Below are positions 1-7,669 of a stretch of 30,154 nt of DNA, piece by piece. Below the pieces are notes generated by a model, which did not search any database, was not told the DNA's origin, and was given only the letters and a program-made list of their open reading frames with translations. The DNA is taken from contig JALNXE010000053.1 in assembly GCA_023230525.1 (NCBI GenBank), positions 1 to 30,154 on the forward strand, read 5' to 3'. The translations under genes and the position numbers were made by a program. Each line of letters opens with the position of its first letter. Position 1 is the first letter of the stretch. The DNA comes from Desulfobulbaceae bacterium. GTDB taxonomy: Bacteria; Desulfobacterota; Desulfobulbia; Desulfobulbales; SURF-16.

Positions 1-60
1 GCAGAGGGCAAGGCTGAGAAAGAGGCCAAGCAGGAGCAGGGTAAATCGGGTTTGCATCAT
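1..60 (-). CDS. 5' end of an unidentified exported protein (partial, runs off the window)
   Basis: Read on the minus strand, two adjacent ATG codons at 60-58 and 57-55 open a frame that stays open to the window edge (20 codons). The translation begins MMQTRF and continues with a leucine-rich hydrophobic stretch ending in LALC, which looks like the h-region of a signal peptide or lipoprotein leader. No convincing Shine-Dalgarno sequence precedes it. It lies downstream of yejF on the same strand with an 86-base gap, so it could be the last gene of that operon or start its own unit. Too little is visible to name a family. Confidence 0.4.
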   Translation of the reverse strand, partial: MMQTRFTLLLLGLFLSLALC

Positions 61-146
61 TGTAGGCACCGGATAATTTTAATGGTTGGGAAATAAGGAT
101 ATTTGCCTTGATCATAACGTCAAGGAAAGATTAATAACAAGTTAAA

Positions 147-1745
147 TTACGCCTTAAGCTCAAAAGCTGCGCTGAAAAGCTTGCGGGTGTAGGGGTGGGT
201 GGGATTTGCAAAAATTTCTGCCGCCGGACCGCTTTCAACGATCATCCCGTCTTTCATCACCGCCACCTCGTCGGCCAGGGCACGGACCACGCGCAGATCG
301 TGGGATATGAACAGATAGGTGATGGCGTATTTTTCCTGCAGGGAACGCAGCAGATCAATAATCTGGGCCTGGATGGTCATGTCGAGGGCGCTGGTGGGCT
401 CGTCGAGCACGATGAATTTCGGCTGCAGGGCAATGGCCCGGGCAATGGCGATCCTTTGGCGCTGTCCGCCGGAAAACTCGTGGGGATAGCGGTCCAGCAT
501 TTCCGGGGTCAGCCCCACCTCCTGGAGCACCCGTTCGACGATTTCCCGTCTCTGCTGTTTGTCCTGGCCGATACGGTGCACCTTGAGTCCTTCCTCGATG
601 ATCTGAAAAATCGTCAGGCGCGGGGACAGCGATGAAAAGGGATCCTGAAAAACGACCTGCAGTTCCCGGCGCAGGCTGCGCATTTCGCCGCGGTTTCTGG
701 CCAGCAGATCCGTCTCCCCATAGCTGATCCGCCCGCTGCCCTCAATGAGCCGCAAAATCCCCAGGCCCAGGGTGCTTTTGCCGGAGCCTGATTCACCGAC
801 AATGCCATAGGTGGTCCCTTCCCTGACCATCAGACTGACGCCGTTGACCGCTTTGATCTCGCCCACCTTGCGTTTGAAAAAACCCCTTCTGATGCTGAAA
901 TGGCAATGGAAATCGGCAATGGTGAGCAGTGGTTTGCCGCCTGGCTTACGGTCAGGCTCACCTTTGGGCACACTGTCAAGCAGTTTGATGGTATACGGAT
1001 CTCTGGGCGAGGCAAAGATGGTGGAGCAGGGACCATGCTCGACGATGCGCCCCTGGTGCATGATATTGACGGAATCAGCGATTTTTCGGACCATGTGCAA
1101 ATCATGGGTGATGAGCAGCACGGACATGTCAAGTTCACTCTTCAGCTCCTGCAGCATGGCAAGTATCTGGGCCTGAATGGTCACGTCAAGCGCGGTGGTC
1201 GGCTCATCGGCGATCAGCAGTTTGGGCCGGCAGGCCAGGGCCATGGCGATCATCACCCTTTGCCTCTGTCCGCCGGAAAGCTGGTGGGGGAAACTGTGCA
1301 TCCGGTTTTCCGGGTCCGGGATGCCGGTTTTTTCAAGCAGCTGCATGGCCTTGTCCCTGGCCTGCTCCGGGTCGAGGTTCTGGTGGAGCATCAGCGGTTC
1401 GATGAGCTGGTGGCCGATGGGGTAGACCGGGTTGAGCGAGGTCATGGGCTCCTGAAAAATCATGGCAATATCATTACCCCTGATTTTCTGCAGCTGGGGC
1501 TCGCTTTTGCTGAGCAGGTTCTGGCCGTTAAAAAGGATTTCTCCCCGGCAGCGGAAAGAGTGGCGGTCAAGCAGCTGCAGGATGGAAAAGGCGGTGACGG
1601 ATTTGCCTGAGCCGGATTCACCCACCAGGGCCACGGTCTCCCCGTGATGGATGGCAAATGACACATCATGGAGGACCGGGGTAAAACCGTCCTGGCTGTG
1701 AAAGCCGGCATGGAGATTATGAATCTGCAGCAGCGGCGTTTTCAT
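147..1745 (-). CDS. yejF: YejF-type ABC transporter ATP-binding protein (two fused ATPase domains)
   Basis: This 532-residue protein contains two complete ABC ATPase modules and should energise import of peptides through YejB/YejE at the inner membrane. Module 1 has Walker A GESGSGKS (42-49), Q-loop Gln98, signature LSGGQ (156-160), Walker B LLIADE (176-181) and the switch histidine in THD (about 214). Module 2 has Walker A at 317-324, signature FSGGQ (424-428), Walker B at 445-449 and His482. Each module ends with the oligopeptide-transporter C-terminal pattern around DPYTIKLL and HPYTRKLF. The length is close to E. coli YejF. The ATG overlaps the yejE stop as ATGA, and GAGGAAGG lies just upstream. 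Related DppDF/OppDF proteins are normally separate, so the fused form next to YejABE supports the Yej assignment. Known Yej substrates include microcin C in E. coli; the natural substrate here is not visible. Confidence 0.93.
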   Translation of the reverse strand: MKTPLLQIHNLHAGFHSQDGFTPVLHDVSFAIHHGETVALVGESGSGKSVTAFSILQLLDRHSFRCRGEILFNGQNLLSKSEPQLQKIRGNDIAMIFQEPMTSLNPVYPIGHQLIEPLMLHQNLDPEQARDKAMQLLEKTGIPDPENRMHSFPHQLSGGQRQRVMIAMALACRPKLLIADEPTTALDVTIQAQILAMLQELKSELDMSVLLITHDLHMVRKIADSVNIMHQGRIVEHGPCSTIFASPRDPYTIKLLDSVPKGEPDRKPGGKPLLTIADFHCHFSIRRGFFKRKVGEIKAVNGVSLMVREGTTYGIVGESGSGKSTLGLGILRLIEGSGRISYGETDLLARNRGEMRSLRRELQVVFQDPFSSLSPRLTIFQIIEEGLKVHRIGQDKQQRREIVERVLQEVGLTPEMLDRYPHEFSGGQRQRIAIARAIALQPKFIVLDEPTSALDMTIQAQIIDLLRSLQEKYAITYLFISHDLRVVRALADEVAVMKDGMIVESGPAAEIFANPTHPYTRKLFSAAFELKA

Positions 1746-2779
1746 ACCTTCCTCGGATCAAAGGTTTCCCGCAGCGCTTCGCCGATAAAGATCAGCAAAA
1801 TCAGGGTGCCCACCAGGACAACAAAGGTGCTGAGCGACAGCCACCAGGCATCGATATTGGCTTTGCCCTGGGCCAGCAGTTCCCCGAGACTGGGGGTGGG
1901 AGGAGGAACGCCGAGACCGAGGAAATCAAGACTGGTCAGGGCAAGAATCGCTCCTGACATGCGGAAGGGCAAAAAGGTGATGACCGGGGTCATGCCGTTG
2001 GGCAGCAGGTGGCGGATCATGATGGTGACGTTGCCCACCCCCATGGCCTTGGCGGCGGTGACATAATCCAGGTTGCGGCTTTTGAGAAATTCCGCCCGCA
2101 CATAGTCGGACAGGCCCATCCAGCCGAACATGGAGAGCAGGATCAGGAGCAGCAGCAGGCTTGGCTTGAAGATGGAGGAGAAGATGATCAGCAGATAGAG
2201 TTCGGGCATGGAGCCCCAGATCTCGATGAAACGCTGGCAGAAAAGATCGGTTCTGCCGCCGAAATAGCCCTGGATGGCCCCGGCCGCAATGCCCAGCAGG
2301 GTGCCCACCGCGGTAAGCAGCAGGCCGAAGATAACGGAAAGACGGAAGCCGTAGATAAGCCGGGCCAGCACATCCCGGCCCCGGTCATCGGTGCCCAGCA
2401 GGTTGTCCCGGGTGGGCGGGGAGGGCACCGGCACATCGAGGTTGGGGTTGATTGAGGCGTAGCCGTAGGGATTGAGCGGGAAAAAGGCCTGGTTGCCGCC
2501 TGTGGTGATCTTTTCCAGGATATAAGGGTCCCGGTAGTCGGCTTCGGTGGGGAAATCCCCGCCAAAGGTGGTTTCCGCATAGTCTTTGACCAGCGGGAAG
2601 TAAAAGGAGCCGTTGTAGATGATGAGAAACGGCCGGTCGTTGCTGATCACTTCGGCGCCCAGGCTGATGACAAAGAGAACGGAAAAGAGGACCAGGCTCC
2701 AGTAGCCGCGCCGGTTGCCCTTGAATTTCCGTAAGCGCCGCCGGAAGATGGTGTTTTTGTATGGTGTCTGTGCCGCCAT
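1742..2779 (-). CDS. yejE: YejE-type peptide ABC transporter permease
   Basis: This is a 345-residue inner-membrane permease of the DppC/OppC class. An N-terminal transmembrane segment follows the RRLRKFKGNRRG basic stretch. A periplasmic region containing LGTDDRGRDVLARLIYG, the hallmark of DppC-like permeases, comes next, then further transmembrane segments and an EAA loop (YVTAAKAMGVGN...HLLPN) that docks on the ATPase. I place the start at 2779 because TAAGGAAAAT sits directly before that ATG; an in-frame ATG 15 codons upstream lies inside yejB and has no comparable site. The gap to yejB is 7 bases and the stop overlaps the yejF start, so the three genes are tightly coupled. The extended segment between the first membrane helix and LGTDD (about residues 45-125) is typical of YejE rather than DppC. 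Confidence 0.9.
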   Translation of the reverse strand: MAAQTPYKNTIFRRRLRKFKGNRRGYWSLVLFSVLFVISLGAEVISNDRPFLIIYNGSFYFPLVKDYAETTFGGDFPTEADYRDPYILEKITTGGNQAFFPLNPYGYASINPNLDVPVPSPPTRDNLLGTDDRGRDVLARLIYGFRLSVIFGLLLTAVGTLLGIAAGAIQGYFGGRTDLFCQRFIEIWGSMPELYLLIIFSSIFKPSLLLLLILLSMFGWMGLSDYVRAEFLKSRNLDYVTAAKAMGVGNVTIMIRHLLPNGMTPVITFLPFRMSGAILALTSLDFLGLGVPPPTPSLGELLAQGKANIDAWWLSLSTFVVLVGTLILLIFIGEALRETFDPRKV

Positions 2780-2786
2780 ATTTTCC

Positions 2787-3842
2787 TTACTGCTCCACGC
2801 TTTCAAAGGTGATGCGCGGGTCAACCACCACGTAGCTGAGGTCGGACAGCAGCCGGGAGATCAGACCGATGATGGTGAAAAAGTACAGGGTACCCAGCAC
2901 CACGGGATAATCGCGGTTAAGGATCGATTCATAGGCCAGCAGCCCCATGCCGTCCAGGGAAAAGATGGTTTCGATCAGCAGACTGCCGGTGAAAAAGGCA
3001 GTGATAAACGAACCGGGAAAACCGGTGATGATCGGAATGATGGCGTTCCGGAACACATGGCGGTAGAGCACCCGGTTTTCACTGAGTCCCTTGGCCCGGG
3101 CGGTAAGCACATACTGTTTGCGGATCTCTTCCAGAAAGCTGTTTTTGGTGAGCAGGGTCATCACGGCCAGGCTGCCCACCGCGCTGGAGATAATGGGCAG
3201 CACCATGTGCCACAGGTAATCCAGCACCTTGTGCACCAGGCTCAGTTCGGACCAGTTGTCCGAAACCAGACCGCGCAGCGGGAAGATATTCCAGAAGCTG
3301 CCGCCGCCGAAGAGCACGATGAGCACAATGGCCAGCACAAAACCGGGGATGGCGTAGCCGATGAGGATCATGGTGCTGGAAAAAACATCGAAGCGGGAGC
3401 CGTCCCGTACCGCCTTCTTGATGCCCAGCGGGATGCAGACCCCATAGACGATGAGAAAGGACCAGAGACCCAGGGACATGGAAACCGGCAGCTTGGAGAT
3501 GACCAGATCCACCACGGACTGATGATGGTAGTAGGATTTGCCGAAGTCAAAGACCAGGTAGTTGCCCATCATGGTAATAAAGCGTTCCACCGGCGGCCTG
3601 TCGAAGCCGTACATGGCCCTGATCTCCCGGATGCGTTCCGCGTCCAGGCCCTTGTTGCCCTGGTAGATATTTGAGCCGCCGCCGCTGACCTCAGCTCCGC
3701 CCCGGGAGGAGCGCTGCATGTCGGCGATCATTCTCTCCACCGGTCCGCCCGGCACGAACTGGGTGACAGTGAAGGTAATCAGCATGATCCCGAATAGGGT
3801 GGGGATCATCAGCAGTATGCGGCGCAGGATATAGGCTAACAT
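2787..3842 (-). CDS. yejB: YejB-type peptide ABC transporter permease
   Basis: This 351-residue permease of the DppB/OppB class pairs with YejE to form the translocation channel. It opens with MLAYILRRILLMIPTLFGI, the typical first membrane helix of this family, followed by FTVTQFVPGGP, a family motif. About six membrane segments are visible, and the EAA loop is at YVLTARAKGLSENRVLYRH. A Gly/Ser-rich insertion at about residues 45-65 (RSSRGGAEVSGGGSN) is also found in YejB proteins. No good Shine-Dalgarno sequence precedes the ATG. The bases directly upstream consist of TAAAGTG-type repeat units, so translation may depend on transcription from the yejA side or on a non-canonical start region. 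The gene follows yejA after a 104-base spacer. Confidence 0.9.
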   Translation of the reverse strand: MLAYILRRILLMIPTLFGIMLITFTVTQFVPGGPVERMIADMQRSSRGGAEVSGGGSNIYQGNKGLDAERIREIRAMYGFDRPPVERFITMMGNYLVFDFGKSYYHHQSVVDLVISKLPVSMSLGLWSFLIVYGVCIPLGIKKAVRDGSRFDVFSSTMILIGYAIPGFVLAIVLIVLFGGGSFWNIFPLRGLVSDNWSELSLVHKVLDYLWHMVLPIISSAVGSLAVMTLLTKNSFLEEIRKQYVLTARAKGLSENRVLYRHVFRNAIIPIITGFPGSFITAFFTGSLLIETIFSLDGMGLLAYESILNRDYPVVLGTLYFFTIIGLISRLLSDLSYVVVDPRITFESVEQ

Positions 3843-3870
3843 ATTTGAGTGTCTAAAGTGTCTAAAATAT

Positions 3871-3949
3871 TAAAGTGCGCTAAAGTTGAAACTGCCTGAA
3901 GTGAAAAGGTTTTCTCAAATCAAAAGGTACCATAACTTTAGGCACTTTA
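3871..3949. repeat. Imperfect inverted repeat between yejA and yejB
   Basis: The left arm TAAAGTGCGCTAAAGTT (3871-3887) pairs with the right arm AACTTTAGGCACTTTA (3934-3949), differing by one extra base. A partial third copy, CTAAAGTGTCTAAAAT, lies at 3853-3868. The right arm overlaps the yejA stop codon. The unit looks like a small REP-like or MITE-like intergenic element. It could form an RNA hairpin that stabilises or attenuates the yej transcript between the binding-protein gene and the permease genes. Confidence 0.6.
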
Positions 3950-5761
3950 ATTGTCCTTCCCCTTCTCCCACCAGGTCATCAGCAGTTGAAAGGGCGTGTA
4001 ATAAAGGGGCAGGGTCTCCGGCCGGGAGAATTTGTCCCAGAAAGCGATGCGGTAGGTGGCGAGATACCAGTTGGGGATGAGGTAATAGTTATACCAGAGC
4101 ACCCGGTCCAGCGCCTTGCAGGCGGCGGTCAGCTCCTCCTGGGTTCTGGCGTAGATGATGCGGTCCACCAGTTTATCCACCACCGGATTCTTGATGCCGA
4201 TGATATTGCGTGATCCCTTGCGGTCCGCTGCCGCCGAGGTCCAGTAGTCTCGCTGCTCGTTGCCCGGGGACTGGGACTGGCCGTAGACCTCGACGGTCAT
4301 GTCAAAGTCAAAGTCCTGCAGGCGCTGGACATACAGGGCCTGATCAATGGTGCGGTAGGTGGCATCAATCCCCAGTACCTGCAGATTCTTGACAAAATCC
4401 GCCATGACCCGTTCAAAGGAGGGGGAGGAAAGCAGGATCTCGAAGGCAAACGGTTTGCCCTCCTGGTTGGTCAGTTTACCGTTTTGCACCGTCCAGCCCG
4501 CTTCGGCCAGCAGTTTCATCGCCGCGCGGAGATTATTGCGCAGGTCTTGGGGGGAGCCGGTCTTGACCGGGGTGATGGGGGTGGTGAAAACCTCGGGCGG
4601 CACCTGATTCCTGAAGGGTTGCAGCATTTCCAGCTCCAGGCCCTGGGGCAGGCCGGTGGCCGCCAGATCGGAGTTGCTGAAATAGCTTTGCGTCTGGGTA
4701 TACTGGTCAAAAAAGAGGGTCTTATTGGTGCGCGCAAAATCAAAGGCCAGGCCCAGGGCCTGGCGGACGCGGATGTCCTGGAAAAGCGGGCGGCGGATGT
4801 TAAAGACAAAGGCCTGCATGCCCTGGTCGTTTTTGTGGGGGAAAATTTGCTTGATGATTTTCCCGCTGTCGAATTGGGACCCTTCCAGATCCCGGGCCCA
4901 CTGTTTGGCGATATTGACATGCATGAAGTCAAACTCGCCGGCCTTAAAGGCCTCCACCGCCACGATCTGATCCTGGAAATACTTGAAGGTAATGGTGTCG
5001 AAATTGAACATGCCCCGGCGGCAGGCGATATCATTGCCCCAGTAAGCGGGGTTTCTCTTGTAGGTGAGGGATTTCCCCTGCTTGAAATCGCTGATGATAT
5101 AAGGGCCGCTGCCCACCGGCGGGGTCATGCCGGATGAGGCAAAGGGATGTTTCTGGTAAAAGGCCTTGGAAAACACGGGAAGTTGCCCGGCAATCATATG
5201 GATTTCCCGGTTGGGCCGGGCGAAATAAAAACGGATTTTAGCGGGGCTGATAATTTCGGCCCGGCTGATGTCCTGGTAATAGGAGGCGAAAAAAGGATGG
5301 GCGTCCTGGCTTTTCAGGGTTTCCAGGGAAAACTTGACGTCTGCGGCGGTAACCGGAGAGCCATCGGAAAACCGCGCCTTGTCATGCAGGGTAAAGGTGA
5401 CGGACAGCCGGTCCGGGGCAAGCTCGATATCCTTGGCGAGCAAGCCGTATTCGGCAAAGGGCTCATCCAGGCTTGGGGAGGCCAGGGTTTCAAAGACCAG
5501 TTCGGGAATTCCCTCTGGCGGGTTGCCTTTCAGGGTGAAGGGGTTCATTTTGTCAAAGCTGCCCAGGGCATACAGGATGACATCTCCGCCCTTGACCGCC
5601 TTGTCAGAGGTATAGGCAAAGCGGTCAAATCCGGCAGGGTATTTTAGTTTGCCGTCAATACTTTCCCCATGCGCAGCCAATGCCCTGCCGGGCATAAACA
5701 GGCATGGCCAGATACTTAAGATGAACAGGAAAGCCAGAAAGGAACGGGACCGTTTTTTCAT
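3947..5761 (-). CDS. yejA: YejA-type periplasmic peptide-binding protein
   Basis: This 604-residue extracellular solute-binding protein (SBP_bac_5 fold) delivers peptides to YejBEF. It starts with a signal peptide: MKKRSRSF, a hydrophobic core, then GRALAAHG with likely cleavage after ALA at about residue 29. The family pattern of a cluster-C binding protein is clear: DRLSVTFTLHDKARFSDGSP near the N-terminus, then SGPY, YWGND and the later hinge regions. The length is essentially that of E. coli YejA. I chose the ATG at 5761 because AAAAGG precedes it and it gives a clean signal peptide. An alternative ATG at 5797 would overlap the upstream HD-GAF stop as ATGA but would put 12 polar residues before the signal peptide. 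It is the first transporter gene of the operon, directly after the HD-GAF gene. Confidence 0.9.
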   Translation of the reverse strand: MKKRSRSFLAFLFILSIWPCLFMPGRALAAHGESIDGKLKYPAGFDRFAYTSDKAVKGGDVILYALGSFDKMNPFTLKGNPPEGIPELVFETLASPSLDEPFAEYGLLAKDIELAPDRLSVTFTLHDKARFSDGSPVTAADVKFSLETLKSQDAHPFFASYYQDISRAEIISPAKIRFYFARPNREIHMIAGQLPVFSKAFYQKHPFASSGMTPPVGSGPYIISDFKQGKSLTYKRNPAYWGNDIACRRGMFNFDTITFKYFQDQIVAVEAFKAGEFDFMHVNIAKQWARDLEGSQFDSGKIIKQIFPHKNDQGMQAFVFNIRRPLFQDIRVRQALGLAFDFARTNKTLFFDQYTQTQSYFSNSDLAATGLPQGLELEMLQPFRNQVPPEVFTTPITPVKTGSPQDLRNNLRAAMKLLAEAGWTVQNGKLTNQEGKPFAFEILLSSPSFERVMADFVKNLQVLGIDATYRTIDQALYVQRLQDFDFDMTVEVYGQSQSPGNEQRDYWTSAAADRKGSRNIIGIKNPVVDKLVDRIIYARTQEELTAACKALDRVLWYNYYLIPNWYLATYRIAFWDKFSRPETLPLYYTPFQLLMTWWEKGKDN

Positions 5762-5793
5762 ATTGCGCGACCTTTTATTATCATATTTCATGA

Positions 5794-7473
5794 TCATTTA
5801 TTCAGCTGTAATTTTTTTACCAATGACAGGGAACAGGTCATGACATTGGCGAGCAGGGTGAGAATATCGGCGTCATGGTCGTTGAAATTGCCCTGCCCCT
5901 TGTTGATCACTTCGGCGACGCCGATGATATCCCCATTGATATGCAGGGGAACGGCAAGAATATTGTGAATTTCTTCGCCGCCGGGAAAGGAATTTTCCCA
6001 GGCAACATCGCCAATGGCGGATCTGCTGACAAAGGCTGCCTTGGCATGGCGATATACCCAGCCGGATAGTCCTTTGTCAATCGGAATGGATCTGCCTTCA
6101 AGCCGATCCTTATGGGGACCGCAGTGAATGGCGATGATCATTTCGTTTTTCCGGCGGTCGGCCAGCATGAGCGAGCCCGACTCACCGCCAAGCAACTTAA
6201 CCGCCATTTCAATGATCTGGGCAAACACCCAGGGATCATCATAGAGGTTTTGCACCAGGAGTGAGATCTGCAACAGGGCGAGAAGTTCATCAAAAGTCAG
6301 TTCTTTTGTCAGCTGTTGCGGCAGCAGTTGGGAAATCAGCCCGGTGCGGAGGGCACGGGGATCGACGGCATTCATCTCCATGAGAATGTCGCCCAGTCGG
6401 GCCTGTCCCGTAACTCTTAAATGCAACCAGTCAAGCAGTTGTATCCCGGTATCCTGCTCTTGGGCGGTTTGCTCCGTGCCGGAATTCCGGCCCGCTTTTC
6501 CCTGCTGCTGTCTGGTCAGGGCCTCGTTCAGGACAGTTTGGTCGACCAGGCCAAGCCCTTGCAGGATATCGCCAAGTCTCTGCCATTGGACCCGGTTACT
6601 TAACAGCTGACCGGAGAGATTGGCGGTGATGCTTTCAAAATAGGGATTTCTACCATCAGCGAAAAAGGAGACCAGGTAGTTGTCCATTCTCGCAAAGAGT
6701 TTCAGTCTGGGCAGAATGAAATTCTCATAGAACTCCGGGGTGGTATTGAGCATTGCCTGAAAGGAATCGTAAACATGGACCGCCCGTTTGCGGAGATTTT
6801 TCCTGCCTTCCGTGTCGTATGCCTCCAGAAACTCATCATGGAGATCGTGGAGGCGTCTGATATAGTTGATGTCAGCCATCTGGGCAATAAGATCTGCCGA
6901 GGCAACCATCCGGGCCATGGTCAGCTGCTCATCGTCTGCGAAGACGGACATGTCGGGTTGTTCCCCGAATTCAGTGGCCCCAATCATCAGGCTGATAAAA
7001 GTGATGTCTTTTTTCCTCCACCTCTTTCTGCTAAGATAATTGCAGGCGAGATCCCGGCTGCGGCCCACATGGGTAAAGGTATACTTGCCGCCCTTGCCCT
7101 GCCGGTCATTTTTATCCTTCAGGTAGCCTGAATCATGCAGCAGCGACGCGGCGATGCCGGCGAGGAATACGGTTCTGGCAAGGGGCCGTTCGGGGTTGAT
7201 TTTGTTCCATCCGCCTGTCATGCGGGCCGTGGCCAGGGCAACGGCAAGGCAGTGATGCAGATTATGATAACCCACCTGGCAGGCCTCAAACTCCGGCCAC
7301 TGGCCGGCATACAGGGCGGCCACGTCGGTGAAAAGCTGCTTCAGCTTTGGGCCAACCCTGCCGTACTGGGTACGGCAAATGGAGTAAATCTGCTCAATCA
7401 TGGTCTGTGGGGATGAATCCGATTGTTCAGGCGGCAGATTTGCGGGTAAGGGTTGCTGCTTCTTTTTCTGCAT
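5794..7473 (-). CDS. HD-domain phosphohydrolase with MshEN-like repeats and C-terminal GAF domain
   Basis: This 559-residue protein appears cytosolic (no signal peptide or membrane span). Residues about 45-260 form an HD-type metal phosphohydrolase domain: YHNLHH (69-74), LLHDSGY with His113-Asp114, His135, and Asp194 in ASADLIAQMAD. The YHNxxH pattern is reminiscent of cyclic-nucleotide phosphodiesterases. Two RLGDIL...L...Q segments (299-323 and 359-382) resemble the MshEN/GspE-N motif, which in other proteins binds c-di-GMP. Residues about 410-555 match a GAF domain, ending in the usual SGWVYRHAKA...AVPL...IIGVAEVINK pattern. Substrate and ligand cannot be read from the sequence; a nucleotide-signalling role is likely. 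The stop lies within a few bases of yejA, so co-transcription with the peptide importer is likely. No Shine-Dalgarno sequence is obvious before the ATG at 7473. Confidence 0.75.
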   Translation of the reverse strand: MQKKKQQPLPANLPPEQSDSSPQTMIEQIYSICRTQYGRVGPKLKQLFTDVAALYAGQWPEFEACQVGYHNLHHCLAVALATARMTGGWNKINPERPLARTVFLAGIAASLLHDSGYLKDKNDRQGKGGKYTFTHVGRSRDLACNYLSRKRWRKKDITFISLMIGATEFGEQPDMSVFADDEQLTMARMVASADLIAQMADINYIRRLHDLHDEFLEAYDTEGRKNLRKRAVHVYDSFQAMLNTTPEFYENFILPRLKLFARMDNYLVSFFADGRNPYFESITANLSGQLLSNRVQWQRLGDILQGLGLVDQTVLNEALTRQQQGKAGRNSGTEQTAQEQDTGIQLLDWLHLRVTGQARLGDILMEMNAVDPRALRTGLISQLLPQQLTKELTFDELLALLQISLLVQNLYDDPWVFAQIIEMAVKLLGGESGSLMLADRRKNEMIIAIHCGPHKDRLEGRSIPIDKGLSGWVYRHAKAAFVSRSAIGDVAWENSFPGGEEIHNILAVPLHINGDIIGVAEVINKGQGNFNDHDADILTLLANVMTCSLSLVKKLQLNK

Positions 7474-7602
7474 GGGGAATTTGGCTTAAAATAAGCTGCG
7501 CAAAGGGTTTAAAATGACAATATATTGATTTTTATAGCATATTATTGGCAGGATACAAACTATAAAAAAATTGATTAACTTTACACGATCTATTAAGGTT
7601 GC

Positions 7603-7644
7603 AGTCCTGCATATTCCGGTCTGCGGGATTGGGACTTTTCTTTA
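7603..7644 (+). promoter_or_regulatory. Hairpin with U-rich tail in the leuC leader (possible attenuator)
   Basis: AGTCC (7603-7607) can pair with GGACT (7632-7636), enclosing an inner stem ATTCCG (7613-7618) with CGGGAT (7624-7629), followed by TTTTCTTT. It lies about 25 bases before the leuC start and resembles a weak intrinsic terminator or attenuator. No leucine-rich leader peptide or T-box sequence was found, so a regulatory function is uncertain. Confidence 0.3.
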
Positions 7645-7669
7645 CTGTTTATTTGGAGGATGAGAAAAA

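Noticed and set aside
106..125. Terminator after yejF (CCTTGA...TCAAGG hairpin)
   Set aside because: The stem is only 6 bp, and in the minus-strand direction it is not followed by a run of T, so it is too weak to call.
900..1610. Long plus-strand reading frame opposite yejF (236 codons)
   Set aside because: It lies wholly antisense to well-conserved ATPase motifs, has histidine/glycine-rich composition typical of reversed GC-rich codons, and has no family features.
2715..3674. Long plus-strand reading frame opposite yejB (319 codons)
   Set aside because: It is antisense to a clear permease gene; the composition (many H, Q, G, D) is the shadow of hydrophobic codons, and there is no ribosome binding site.
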